A stretch of 64,000 bases of DNA from [Erwinia] mediterraneensis (GTDB taxonomy: Bacteria > Pseudomonadota > Gammaproteobacteria > Enterobacterales > Enterobacteriaceae), in NCBI RefSeq assembly GCF_900604315.1, contig NZ_LR026978.1, forward strand, positions 124,001 to 188,000. Direction: 5' to 3'. Shown here piece by piece: positions 50,689 to 59,603 of this stretch (its first letter is position 1; every line of letters begins with the position of its first letter). Both the position numbers and the translations under genes were made by a program. Under the pieces are notes generated by a model that saw only the letters and a program-made list of their open reading frames with translations, was not told where the DNA came from and ran no database searches.

Positions 50689-52341
50689 TCAGGCACGGCT
50701 TTCGGTGCGTTTTACCGCATCCAGCGTCGCCATTTCGCGCTCGCTGCCGGTCAGTTCGCCCAGCTGGCCGTCGCGCATCTCCAGCAGGCGATCCGCATGA
50801 ATAAAGTAATGATCGTCATGACTGATGGCGAAAACGGTTTTGCCCTCCGCCTGCAGCCACGGCAGGATCTCCCGATAAAACACGCGGCGGAAATGGGGAT
50901 CCTGATCGGCGGCCCACTCATCCAGCAGCAGGATGTCGCGCTCCTCTGCCACCGCCAGCAGCAGCGCCAGACGCTTGCTCTGCCCTTTCGACAGCTCGAG
51001 ATTAAGTACGCGATTTCCTTCCAGCTTCAGCTTATCCTGCATTTTCAGGCGCGCCAGCCACTGCTGCACCAGGGCAGGATTGGCGGGTTGACCTTCCGGG
51101 CCGGTGAGACGATCAAACAGATGCACATCGGTGAAGACCGCTGAGAAATGTTTGCGCCAGGCGTCAAGATCCTGCGCGTCGATCGCTTCGCCATCCAGCA
51201 GCAGCGTACCGGAATGAGGCCGGTAGAGACCGGTAAGCAACATCGCCAGCGTCGATTTGCCGCTGCCGTTGCCGCCAATCAGAAACACCAGTTCGCCACG
51301 GCGCAGGGTCATATTGATGGGACCAACGGCAAATCCATGATCCCCATAATGAAAGGTGACGTCGCGCAGCTCCAGCGTCTGCCAGGGCTTGCGCGGCACC
51401 AGCGCGCTGAATTGCGGCTGATACTCAGCCAGATGAAAGGCATTCAGTTTACGAAACGCGACCTGGGCACTCAGCAGCGTGGGCAATGCCCCTACCGCCG
51501 CCAGCAACGGCGTGCGCAGAAACAGTAACGTCAGTGAAAAGGTGGCCGCCACCGCGGTATTGGCCCAGCCGAGGGTATTGGCCATAAAGAACACCATCCC
51601 TATCGAGCCGAGCATCATAATGTTTGACCAGTTCACGGCGCTCAGGTGGTAGGTATCGGCACGCACGATATGATGACGATAGCTGCGGGCATCCTCCTGA
51701 TAAACGGTGTCGTAAATCAGCCGGGCACGCTCACGGTTAAGCTGCAGCTCTTTTCGTCCGTCGATAATCGTCTGGTAATCGCGATAGAGATTGTCTTCCA
51801 GATCACGCAGCTTCGCCATGTGCTGATAGACGCGGGAAACCAGCAGCCAGCCGCCGATCAGGGTGATGGTGATCCAGAGCGTGGTCACCAGCAGCATCTT
51901 CGGCGACAGCCAGGCCAGCCAGAGCGCCGACCCCAGGGTGATGATAATCCCCTGAATCAATTCCGGCAGACGCACAAAGGCGATGGTAATGGCGCGTACG
52001 TCACTGGTCAGGCCCGCCAGCAGCTGCGCACTGCCGATCTGCTCAATGCGCTCCACCTGCGTATCAAGGATGCGCTTGATAAATTCGCCGCGCAGGCGCC
52101 AGACAAAGTGATGCCCCAGCAACGTCAGCGCCAGCTGCGAACCGAGGGTCACCGCCATCAGCAGCACCAGCAGCAGCAAAAATTTCGGCAGCACGCTGAG
52201 TGAGGTATTAATGGAGACAATCAGTTCCTGATTGATAAAAGCAATGATGCCAATACCCAGCGCGGCGCTGAGCAGCGTCAACAAAATAACGCTAATAAAC
52301 GGCCAGCGATACTGGCGAAAGACCACGTGAAGCAACGCCAT
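50689..52341 (-). CDS. yojI: ABC exporter YojI (peptide/siderophore exporter type)
   Basis: The 550-residue protein (E. coli YojI 547) fuses a six-segment membrane domain with a nucleotide-binding domain: Walker [11 protein letters not shown], signature region [14 protein letters not shown] (LSKGQ), and Walker [14 protein letters not shown]. The variant signature and DEWAADQDP are typical of the PvdE/SyrD cyclic-peptide exporter group. In E. coli YojI works with TolC to expel microcin J25. A Fur-like site lies upstream (52398-52416). The gene follows alkB in the same direction. Confidence 0.93.
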   Translation of the reverse strand: MALLHVVFRQYRWPFISVILLTLLSAALGIGIIAFINQELIVSINTSLSVLPKFLLLLVLLMAVTLGSQLALTLLGHHFVWRLRGEFIKRILDTQVERIEQIGSAQLLAGLTSDVRAITIAFVRLPELIQGIIITLGSALWLAWLSPKMLLVTTLWITITLIGGWLLVSRVYQHMAKLRDLEDNLYRDYQTIIDGRKELQLNRERARLIYDTVYQEDARSYRHHIVRADTYHLSAVNWSNIMMLGSIGMVFFMANTLGWANTAVAATFSLTLLFLRTPLLAAVGALPTLLSAQVAFRKLNAFHLAEYQPQFSALVPRKPWQTLELRDVTFHYGDHGFAVGPINMTLRRGELVFLIGGNGSGKSTLAMLLTGLYRPHSGTLLLDGEAIDAQDLDAWRKHFSAVFTDVHLFDRLTGPEGQPANPALVQQWLARLKMQDKLKLEGNRVLNLELSKGQSKRLALLLAVAEERDILLLDEWAADQDPHFRRVFYREILPWLQAEGKTVFAISHDDHYFIHADRLLEMRDGQLGELTGSEREMATLDAVKRTESRA

Positions 52342-52397
52342 TAACAGTTTCCATGGGTGAACAAAGCAGCCAGCAGTTTAATGCGATGCGAAATGAT

Positions 52398-52416
52398 AGC
52401 AATGATAATTCTTATT
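52398..52416 (-). promoter_or_regulatory. Candidate Fur box upstream of yojI
   Basis: The plus-strand core AATGATAAT (52401-52409) is identical to the centre of the Fur consensus, and the whole 19-bp window matches about 13 of 19 positions. A further ATGATA lies next to it, as in overlapping Fur sites. It is 57 bases upstream of the yojI ATG, in promoter range. Confidence 0.5.
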
Positions 52417-52439
52417 ATCGTCAGCGAAAGCGCCCGCAC

Positions 52440-53084
52440 TTAACGGGCACGGCGGAAGGTCAGATTATAGCGCCAGGCACCGGCCAGCGGATGGACTCCC
52501 GCCTTCAGCGGCAGAATACCGTGATAGCGCAGGCGCGCCGGTCCGCCCCACACCACGATATCCCCATGTTCCAGCAACACGCGCTGCGTCGCATCACCGC
52601 GTGCAAAGCCGCCAAACTGAAAAACCGCGGGTAAGCCGAGCGAGACGGAAACAATTGGCTGCTGCAGATCTTTCTCATCTTTATCCTGATGCAGCGACAG
52701 TTTGGCCCCGGGCGCATAGCGGTTAATCAGGCAGGCATCGGGCGTAAAGTGGGCAAAACCCGCCGCGCGCGCGGCCTGCTGCGCCAGCTGGCGGAACAGT
52801 ACCGGCATGGCGGGCCACTGATGTCCGCTTTCCTCATCTTCTGCGCTATAGCGATAGCCGCGCAGGTTACTGGACCAGCCAACATCGCCGCAGTTGGTCA
52901 TGGCGACCGACATACGATGCCCGCCCGGGGTCAGCAGATGACGGAATGGATGCCGTGCGGCAATCGCCGCGATTTCCGCCAGCAGCGCTTCCCCCTGCTC
53001 GCGTGCACGCCGACGTAAAATCAGCGCTCCCTCCGCCAGCGGCTCCTGCCAGGGCGCTTCGTCATTAAACAGATCGAGCATCAT
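52440..53084 (-). CDS. alkB: DNA oxidative demethylase AlkB
   Basis: The 214-residue protein (E. coli AlkB 216) is a 2-oxoglutarate/Fe(II) dioxygenase that removes 1-methyladenine and 3-methylcytosine damage. Fe ligands lie in SLHQDKDE (His and Asp) and LLEHGDIVVWGG (His), with the 2-oxoglutarate-binding Arg in the C-terminal WRYNLTFRRAR. It starts 11 bases after the apbE stop. In E. coli ada stands between apbE and alkB; here it is missing, so SOS-independent adaptive control by Ada at this locus cannot operate as in E. coli. Confidence 0.95.
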   Translation of the reverse strand: MMLDLFNDEAPWQEPLAEGALILRRRAREQGEALLAEIAAIAARHPFRHLLTPGGHRMSVAMTNCGDVGWSSNLRGYRYSAEDEESGHQWPAMPVLFRQLAQQAARAAGFAHFTPDACLINRYAPGAKLSLHQDKDEKDLQQPIVSVSLGLPAVFQFGGFARGDATQRVLLEHGDIVVWGGPARLRYHGILPLKAGVHPLAGAWRYNLTFRRAR

Positions 53085-53095
53085 TTTCTCCTCCG

Positions 53096-54112
53096 CTACT
53101 CATCGCCGATCAGAAAGGCAGCAAACTGTGGCGACATCCAGCTGACAAAGCGATCGCCCTCTTTACTGATCAGGTAAACCGCCAGCTGTTCTTTTAACGC
53201 CAGCGCCTGCGCTTTTTCACTGCCCAGCACCATCAGGCCAGTATCCCAGCCGTCCGCTTCCAGCGCTGTGGGCGCGATCACTGTCGCTGATACCAGCTTA
53301 TGCTCAATCGGCCGACCGCTGAGCGGATCGATCACATGGGAGATGCGCTTGCCATCCAGTTCATAATAGTTGCGATAGCTGCCTGCGGTGCTGATACCGT
53401 GCCCCTGCAGATCGACCAGCGCCTGCACCGCGTTTTCCCGATCGGTGGGTTTCTGGATCGCCACGCGCCAGGGACGCCCCTGCGGGTTTTTGCCCCGGCT
53501 GAGCACCGCTCCTCCAACCGACACCAGATAGTCCCGGATGCCCTCCTGCTCCATCAGGCGTGCCAGATGATCGGTGGCGTAACCCTCACCCAGCGTGGAG
53601 AGATCAACAGAGAGGGTCGGCAGATCTTTTTGCAGCCACTGCCCGGCAACGCCCTGGATCACGCGCAGGTGCTGCAGACCGGTTTGCGCTCTGGCCGCCG
53701 CGATCTGCGCCGCATCCGGCGTATGAACAGGCTGTTTTGTCGGGCCAAATCCCCACAAGTTCACCAGCGGCCCGAGGGTAATATCCATCGCACCGCCAGT
53801 TTTCTGCCCGATGCGCAGCGCGACGGTGACAATATCGGCCATACCGGCGTCCACCGGCTGCGGCGCGCTGCCCTGATAACGATTAAAGCGCGACAGCACC
53901 GAATCCGCTTTCCAGGTAGAGAGATTGTGGTCATCCGCATCGAGCTGCTGCTGAATACGCTGGCGCAGCTGCGCTGCCCGTGGCGGCTCCAGCGCCGCCA
54001 CGCTGACCCGCCACTGCGTGCCCATGGTTTTCCCTTCCAGCACCTGAGTGCCCGGGGCGTTATCACAAGCGCTGAGCGTCAGCAGCGCCAGCAACATCCA
54101 GATTATACGCAT
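53096..54112 (-). CDS. apbE: FAD:protein FMN transferase, lipoprotein
   Basis: The 338-residue lipoprotein (signal ending LTLSAC, lipidated Cys16) belongs to the ApbE family, which attaches FMN from FAD to Thr/Ser of NqrB, NqrC or RnfG/RnfD. The periplasmic domain shows the conserved ETMGTQWRV-like start (KTMGTQWRVSV), a metal-binding VDLSTLGEGYATD and SHVIDPLSGRPI. The start at 54112 is chosen as it begins directly with the signal peptide; ATG 54142 would add ten charged residues. It probably leads the apbE-alkB unit. Confidence 0.94.
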   Translation of the reverse strand: MRIIWMLLALLTLSACDNAPGTQVLEGKTMGTQWRVSVAALEPPRAAQLRQRIQQQLDADDHNLSTWKADSVLSRFNRYQGSAPQPVDAGMADIVTVALRIGQKTGGAMDITLGPLVNLWGFGPTKQPVHTPDAAQIAAARAQTGLQHLRVIQGVAGQWLQKDLPTLSVDLSTLGEGYATDHLARLMEQEGIRDYLVSVGGAVLSRGKNPQGRPWRVAIQKPTDRENAVQALVDLQGHGISTAGSYRNYYELDGKRISHVIDPLSGRPIEHKLVSATVIAPTALEADGWDTGLMVLGSEKAQALALKEQLAVYLISKEGDRFVSWMSPQFAAFLIGDE

Positions 54113-54296
54113 CTTCTTTTTATCCTTCTCTCTGTCAGGCATTCACAAGCGGCCCCGCACCAAAAATAGTCAGCTGCACCAGCCGGAAGCGCGGGCAGTG
54201 TAACAAACTGAGCGGGAAATCCGTGGCTGTCAGAGCGATCAGGCTGGCATGGATAATGCACGAACAGAAAGACCGCACACTAATACGAGGTATCCC

Positions 54297-54446
54297 ATGA
54301 CGAAAAAGAGATCTTCGCCTCCCGACTGGCAGCACTGGCTGCGCTATTCCGCTTTTACCCTGGCGGGAGTGGCGCTGGAGGGGACGATGCCACAGAACGA
54401 TAAACAGCCGCAGCCCAAATCCCGTACCTGGCGATCGACGCACTGA
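54297..54446 (+). CDS. Small unrecognised ORF divergent from apbE
   Basis: The frame encodes 49 residues starting MTKKRSSPPDWQHWLRYSAF and containing one short hydrophobic stretch (LRYSAFTLAGVALEG), then a polar tail rich in Gln, Pro and Lys. ACGAGG lies eight bases upstream of the ATG. I do not recognise it. It occupies the gap between apbE and the porin gene, on the opposite strand from both, so a promoter of its own would be needed. Confidence 0.4.
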   Translation: MTKKRSSPPDWQHWLRYSAFTLAGVALEGTMPQNDKQPQPKSRTWRSTH

Positions 54447-54533
54447 GCCGCCGTGGCAGTCACTGGCATATTAACAGGATAAAAGCAGAGAAAAGGATGT
54501 GTTGCGGGGCTAATACAGGCGGGCAGAGCAAAC

Positions 54534-54562
54534 CGGGAGCGCAGCCGGTGGCCGCGCTCCCC
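54534..54562 (-). terminator. Stem-loop at the porin gene 3' end
   Basis: GGGAGCGCGGCC and GGCTGCGCTCCC pair with one mismatch around a four-base loop, just after the ompC stop. The downstream bases are GGTTTGCTCTG, a poor T tract, but the stem is strong. Confidence 0.6.
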
Positions 54563-54567
54563 TGCAA

Positions 54568-55677
54568 TCAGAACTGATAAACCAGTCCCAGTGCTACGAC
54601 GTCATCGGTATTGATACCGGCTGCGTCGGTGAACTCGTTGTCATCCAGCAGGTTGATCTGGTAATCAACATAGGTAGACATGTTTTTGTTGAAGTAGTAG
54701 GTCGCACCCACATCAACATATTTTTTCAGGTTCTGTTTGCCATAGGTCTGCAGATCGGTGGCGCGCGAAGTCACGAATGCCAGAGAAGGACGCAGACCGA
54801 AGTCGAACTGATACTGTGCCACCAGTTCCCAGTTATCCGCTTTATCCGCATAACCGAAGGCGCCGGAATTCACGGAACCAAAGCGGGTAGCATTGTAAGA
54901 GCGGGTATACATCGCAGCCAGGTAGACGTTGTTAGCGTCATATTTCAGACCGCCGGTGTAAGCTTCCGCTTTGTCACCACGGCCCAGCACGCCAGCCTCG
55001 CCACCATTCTGCTCGTTGGTACGGTCAGACTGGAACATCGCTGCACCAATACCGAAACCAGAGCCGATGTCATAGGTGGTGCTCAGGCCCCAGCCGTCGC
55101 CGTTCTGGCCCAGCACATCGCGACCATTCGGAGACTCTTCAGGGCTGTCGTTTTTACCCTGGTACTGCACGGCAAAATTCAGGCCATCCACCAGACCAAA
55201 GAAACCGCTGTTACGGTAGGTGGCAACGCCGTTGCTGCGCTGGAACAGGAAGTTATCTGCGCCGTAGGTATCACCGCCGAATTCAGGCAGTACGTCAGTC
55301 CAGGCGCCAATGTCATAGGCAACGCCGTAGTTACGACCGTAGTCGAAAGAGCTGCCGTCGCTGAATTTCAGACCCGCAAAGCCAACACGGGTAAAGCTGT
55401 CAGCGGTATTTTCTGACTCGGCGTTGTTCAGGGCAGCCTGATATTCCCACTGGCCATAACCGGTGAGATCGCTGGTGACCTGGGTTTCGCCTTTAAAGCC
55501 GAAACGGACATAGGACTGGTCGCCATCGGAACCGTCGTTATCAGAGAAATAGTGCAGGCCATCAACTTTACCGTAGAGATCTAATTTGTTGCCGTCTTTA
55601 TTATAAATCTCAGCTGCGCCTGCTGAGCCTGCCACCAGTAATGCAGGAACCATCAGGGAGAGAACGCGAAGTTTCAT
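54568..55677 (-). CDS. ompC: OmpC-type outer membrane porin
   Basis: The 369-residue precursor has a signal peptide ([20 protein letters not shown] then AA before EIYNKDG) and the general-porin beta barrel: [15 protein letters not shown] start, the [13 protein letters not shown] loop 3 constriction motif, and a C-terminal Phe after VALGLVYQ. General porins let small hydrophilic solutes through as trimers. It may be OmpC or OmpF by sequence, but the adjoining divergent MicF gene marks it as the ompC locus. The start at 55677 is chosen over the longer frame (55752) as it begins at the signal peptide. An OmpR-type site is found upstream. Confidence 0.9.
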   Translation of the reverse strand: MKLRVLSLMVPALLVAGSAGAAEIYNKDGNKLDLYGKVDGLHYFSDNDGSDGDQSYVRFGFKGETQVTSDLTGYGQWEYQAALNNAESENTADSFTRVGFAGLKFSDGSSFDYGRNYGVAYDIGAWTDVLPEFGGDTYGADNFLFQRSNGVATYRNSGFFGLVDGLNFAVQYQGKNDSPEESPNGRDVLGQNGDGWGLSTTYDIGSGFGIGAAMFQSDRTNEQNGGEAGVLGRGDKAEAYTGGLKYDANNVYLAAMYTRSYNATRFGSVNSGAFGYADKADNWELVAQYQFDFGLRPSLAFVTSRATDLQTYGKQNLKKYVDVGATYYFNKNMSTYVDYQINLLDDNEFTDAAGINTDDVVALGLVYQF

Positions 55678-55825
55678 TTTATTACCCTCTGTTATGTGCC
55701 TTATATTTGCCACTGCGAGCTGAACGATTAAAAATTCAGCCGGCAAACTCATTGTTGATATATAGCGGGTAATAATCTATCTCGAAAATGCTACGAATTT
55801 TCCGAAAGTGTTTCAGTGTATAAAA

Positions 55826-55845
55826 TGTTTATTTCTAAATGTAAA
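55826..55845 (-). promoter_or_regulatory. Candidate OmpR binding site of ompC
   Basis: Minus strand reads TTTACATTTAGAAATAAACA, which resembles the E. coli OmpR site TTTACATTTTGAAACATCTA at ompC in 13 or more positions. It lies about 150 bases upstream of the porin ATG. Confidence 0.5.
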
Positions 55846-55998
55846 TATTGCGGAACTTCTCATCAGCACGCAGTGTTAAAAAATAGCGCACAATTTGATA
55901 AACCGGTTTATGAGCTATTAAAATCAGCTGGTTAGATTAAAATATTATGAGCACTGAATGATAAAACTTTCGCGCTGTCAACGCTTACAATGGATTCC

Positions 55999-56089
55999 GC
56001 TATCATCATTTATTTCATTATTACCTTCATTCACCCCGAATGAGATGTTTACCCTTATTCTTGCCGGGCCTTGTGTCCGGCTTTTTTTA
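55999..56089 (+). ncRNA. micF: MicF antisense small RNA
   Basis: The sequence begins GCTATCATCATT, identical to the 5' end of E. coli MicF that pairs with the ompF mRNA start, continues with the conserved TTATTACC..TCATTCA and GAATGA.ATGTTTACCC blocks, and ends with a terminator hairpin GCCGG...CCGGC and a T run. It is divergent from ompC, just as in E. coli. TACAAT at 55985-55990 is a good -10 box. MicF represses ompF translation with Hfq, and also lrp and others. The start and end are by alignment with my memory of MicF and may be off by one or two bases. Confidence 0.92.
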
Positions 56090-56266
56090 TCCACTCTCGT
56101 TACGCTTTGATTTTGTCAGCTTGTTTTTGCCCATAAAAATAGTTGGTTAAACGAAGCGCATTATTTGTTAAGCATTTCACATTTTGTTTTCCTTATTTTA
56201 CCAGAGAGATACTTACTTAATTTCCGAAAGTAACCAGGTAAAGATAATTTTCTCCGGCCCGCTATT

Positions 56267-57436
56267 TCAGCGCTCCCGCATCGCTTCCTTAACCTTATTT
56301 AGCGGCTTCAGTAAATAATCCATCACGGATTTCTGGCCCGTTTTAATTTCGACATTCGCTACCATACCGGGAACTATCGGGAAAGTACGGCCAGCGTGGT
56401 TAGTCAGTTCCGCTTTTTGCGTGCGTACCCACACCCGGTAATAGAACTGATCGCGTTTTACTTCGTCCTGCAGAGTATCTGGCGAGACGCTTTCCACTGC
56501 TCCGGTGAGGTTACCGTAGATGGCCGGATCATAAGCCGTTATTTTCACTATCGCGGGCAAACCGGGACGGATCCAGGCGATATCGCGTGGGTTAATGCGC
56601 GTTTCAATCAGTAACTGATCCTCCAGCGGCACGATCTCCATCAGCTTGCCGCCCGGTTCCAGCACGCCGCCAACGGTAGTGACCTGAATGTCCTTGACAA
56701 TACCACGCACCGGCGAATAAAGCGTGGCGCGTTCCAGCTGATCCTCTTTCCCTGACAGTACCTGCAGCTGCGCCTCCAGTTCGGCGTTGTTTTTCACCTG
56801 CTCTTCGTGAGCGCGTACCAGATAATTGTTGCGCGCCTCGTCAATTTTCCCGCGCAGGTCGCTGACCTGACGGCGCAGCCGAATTACCTCCACTTTCCCG
56901 GCCGCCCCTTTCGCCACCAGCGGCTCCGTCATGCGCAACTCGTCCTGTACCAGCCGCAGCGACTGCTGCAGGTTGTTAATGGTCTCCTTAAGGTTACGAC
57001 GACGCGACTGCCAGAGCTGGGTTTCCCGTTGCACCAGCTCGGGAACCTGCAGCGTTTCGCTGCTGAACTTCAGCGGCGCATCCGCCAGTTCAGCCTGCAA
57101 CCGTTCCGCTGAGGCGCGCAGGGTACGCACTTTCGCCAGCGCCTCGCCAAAGCTGGACTGAAAACGGGTAGGATCGAGTTTCGCCAGGATCGCCCCTTTC
57201 TCCACGATATTGCCTTCGTGCACGTTCAGCATTTTCACAATGCCGCCATCCAGGCTGTCGATCACCTGAGCACGGCTGGAGGGGGTCACCTTGCCGGTAC
57301 CTACCGTGACCTCATCAAGGATAGCGAAGTGCGCCCAGAGCAGGAACAGCAGCAATGCGGCGCTGCAGATCCAGATAATCGCCGACGTTCTGCGTTCGTG
57401 GCGCGCCAGGTCTTTGTCGATCATCACCAGACTCAT
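56267..57436 (-). CDS. Type I secretion adaptor (HlyD/LapC family membrane fusion protein)
   Basis: The 389-residue protein has an N-terminal membrane segment (about residues 20-38), a barrel-sandwich half motif (VIDSLDGGIVKMLNVHEGNIV), a long coiled coil (residues 100-220), and a C-terminal beta domain ending GQKSVMDYLLKPLNKVKEAM, typical of HlyD/LapC/PrtE adaptors. It joins the inner membrane ABC transporter to the TolC-type duct. Its start overlaps the ABC gene stop by four bases (ATGA), so the two are translationally coupled. It is the last gene in the leftward secretion operon. Confidence 0.93.
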   Translation of the reverse strand: MSLVMIDKDLARHERRTSAIIWICSAALLLFLLWAHFAILDEVTVGTGKVTPSSRAQVIDSLDGGIVKMLNVHEGNIVEKGAILAKLDPTRFQSSFGEALAKVRTLRASAERLQAELADAPLKFSSETLQVPELVQRETQLWQSRRRNLKETINNLQQSLRLVQDELRMTEPLVAKGAAGKVEVIRLRRQVSDLRGKIDEARNNYLVRAHEEQVKNNAELEAQLQVLSGKEDQLERATLYSPVRGIVKDIQVTTVGGVLEPGGKLMEIVPLEDQLLIETRINPRDIAWIRPGLPAIVKITAYDPAIYGNLTGAVESVSPDTLQDEVKRDQFYYRVWVRTQKAELTNHAGRTFPIVPGMVANVEIKTGQKSVMDYLLKPLNKVKEAMRER

Positions 57437-59574
57437 GCGGTTTCTCCTTGTGCTGGCGCCTTGCCCATCGCACGGCGCAGGATCGTATCACGCGGACCAT
57501 CGGCGACGATGCGACCGTTATCCATCACCACAATACGATCCACCATCTTTAACAGCGTCGGACGATGGGTCACCAGCACCAGTGTGCGGCCAGCGACCCA
57601 CCCCTGCAGTTGCCGCACCACATACTTCTCCAGTTGTTCATCCATGGCGGCGGTGGGCTCATCCAGCAGCACCACCTGCGGCTGACGCAGGATCAGACGG
57701 CTGAGCAACACCATCTGGCGCTGTCCGCCGGACAAGCCGCGTCCGCCCTCGTTAATGATACGATCGAGACTGGCCGCGTCCTGCTGCACCAGCGACAGCG
57801 CGCCGCTGACGCGCAGTGCCTGTAACATTTCCTGCTCACTGGCGTGAGGATTACCCAGCATCAGGTTCTGCCGCAGCGTACCGAAGAACAGACGCGCGTC
57901 CTGCGAGAGCCAGCCGAGCTGGCGGCGTAAATCCACCGGATCGATGCGGCTGATATCAACGCCGTCCACAATAACGTTGCCCTGCGTCGCCTGCGCCTGG
58001 CCGGCCAGCATTTTCAGCAGCGTCGATTTCCCGGCACCCACTTTGCCGAGAATAGCCACCCGTTCGCCGGGTTTAATCTGCAGCTGCTGGATATGCAGGC
58101 TATTTTTCTGATTCTCATCATCCCAGCTGTACTGGACGTTGCGCAGATCGTAATGGCCGGTCAGGGTTGGACAATGCGCCAGCGTCGTGGCGTCAGGCTG
58201 ATCGAGCGGCTTTTTCAGCAGCTCATCCAGCCCTTTCATGGCGCTTTTCGCATGTTGCCAGCGCGAAAAAACCATGGTGAGCTGCATCAGCGGCGCAATG
58301 GTGCGCGACGACAGCAGGCTGCTGGCCACCAGGGTACCGGTAGTGATGTGATTGTCGAGCACCAGATAAACGCCAAACACCAGCATCCCGGCATAGGTAA
58401 GCTGCTGAACGGTGGAAGCCCAGCCGGTCAGGCGCGCCCCCCATAGCCGCTGCTGATTGCTGATGGCGGCACTGACTTCATGGGTCTGCTCCCACTGGCG
58501 CTGAAAATAGGGCTCGGCCTGCAGCGCTTTGATATCCTCAATGCCCTCAATGGTTTCCACCAGCACGGCATTGCGCAGCGCCCCTTCACGCAGCCCCTCT
58601 TTCGCCAGCCGCGCCATCGGGATTTGTACCAGCAGGCCGGGAATAATAATCAGCGGAATCGCCAGCAGCGGGATCACCACCAGCCAGCCGCCGATAAACG
58701 CCATGATAAACAGGAACAGGATAACGAAAGGCATATCCGCCGCCGCGCCCAGAGTGGTGGAGGTCAGCAGCTCGCGCACCTGGTCGATTTCACGCAGCTG
58801 GGAGATAAAGGAGCCGGTAGATTTGGGGCGCGCTTCATTGCGGATATTCATTGCGCGGGCAAACAGCATGGCAGAGACCTTCAGGTCGATGCGTTTCCCC
58901 ATCAGGTCCGCCACCTGTGTGCGCATCAGGCGAATCAGATACTCAACGGCAGCCGCCAGCAGCACACCGGCAAACAGCACCCAGAGCGTGGATTGCGACT
59001 GCGCCGGGATTACCCGATCATACACCTGCATCGAGAACAGAATCCCCGCCAGCGCCAGCACGTTACCCACTACCGATGCCAGCGAGATTTCGGCGATACG
59101 CCGTCCCATGCCGCGAAAATTTTTCCAGAACCAGTGCGCCTCATAAGGCTGAATAAATTCATCGATACGCGCATCGCGCCCGCGCGCCGCCACGCCCACA
59201 ACGCCCACCTCAGGCTGGCTGCGCGCCAGCAGCAGCGCCAGCTCGCTTTCGCGCACCACTTCCCCGCCTTCACTCAGCCAGTAACGCACCTGGTTATTGC
59301 TGTCGATAGCCTCGATCACTGCCACGCTGCCATTTTCCAGCATCAGCACCACCGGGGTAATCTCCTGACGCCAGCGCAGCCGGGTATGTGGCAGCAGGGT
59401 GAGATGCAGACCCAGCAGGCCCGCCAGGCGCTCCAGCTGCTGTTCCGCCGACAAATGTGCAAACCAGCGCATCTGCTGATGCAGCGTTTTGCTGTCAGCT
59501 GGCTGACCAAAGCGGGCAGCCACGCGCAGCATGGCCGCAATCCAGTTATCGCTATTAATGCTTTGTGAAGTCAT
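57433..59574 (-). CDS. Type I secretion ABC transporter with C39-like domain (LapB type)
   Basis: The 713-residue protein has an N-terminal C39-peptidase-like domain (residues 1-140) without the catalytic cysteine, a six-segment membrane domain (about 160-440), and a nucleotide-binding domain: Walker A GKVGAGKSTL, signature LSGGQRQM, Walker B VVLLDEPTA. The degenerate C39 domain binds the unfolded substrate rather than cleaving it, as in HlyB and LapB. The closest group is the LapB/RTX-adhesin exporters. It follows the TolC-type gene after 29 bases. Confidence 0.94.
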   Translation of the reverse strand: MTSQSINSDNWIAAMLRVAARFGQPADSKTLHQQMRWFAHLSAEQQLERLAGLLGLHLTLLPHTRLRWRQEITPVVLMLENGSVAVIEAIDSNNQVRYWLSEGGEVVRESELALLLARSQPEVGVVGVAARGRDARIDEFIQPYEAHWFWKNFRGMGRRIAEISLASVVGNVLALAGILFSMQVYDRVIPAQSQSTLWVLFAGVLLAAAVEYLIRLMRTQVADLMGKRIDLKVSAMLFARAMNIRNEARPKSTGSFISQLREIDQVRELLTSTTLGAAADMPFVILFLFIMAFIGGWLVVIPLLAIPLIIIPGLLVQIPMARLAKEGLREGALRNAVLVETIEGIEDIKALQAEPYFQRQWEQTHEVSAAISNQQRLWGARLTGWASTVQQLTYAGMLVFGVYLVLDNHITTGTLVASSLLSSRTIAPLMQLTMVFSRWQHAKSAMKGLDELLKKPLDQPDATTLAHCPTLTGHYDLRNVQYSWDDENQKNSLHIQQLQIKPGERVAILGKVGAGKSTLLKMLAGQAQATQGNVIVDGVDISRIDPVDLRRQLGWLSQDARLFFGTLRQNLMLGNPHASEQEMLQALRVSGALSLVQQDAASLDRIINEGGRGLSGGQRQMVLLSRLILRQPQVVLLDEPTAAMDEQLEKYVVRQLQGWVAGRTLVLVTHRPTLLKMVDRIVVMDNGRIVADGPRDTILRRAMGKAPAQGETA

Positions 59575-59603
59575 GTTGAAAACCTTGTCGTGCGTACGCC
59601 ACG

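Larger units (their letters stand above)
55678..56266. promoter_or_regulatory. ompC-micF control region and gap to the secretion operon
   Basis: These 589 bases contain the ompC promoter and leader, an OmpR-like site (55826-55845), the micF gene (55999-56089), and about 175 AT-rich bases before the leftward secretion operon's last gene. I see no protein gene. No clear terminator for the secretion operon was found in the last part. Confidence 0.7.
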
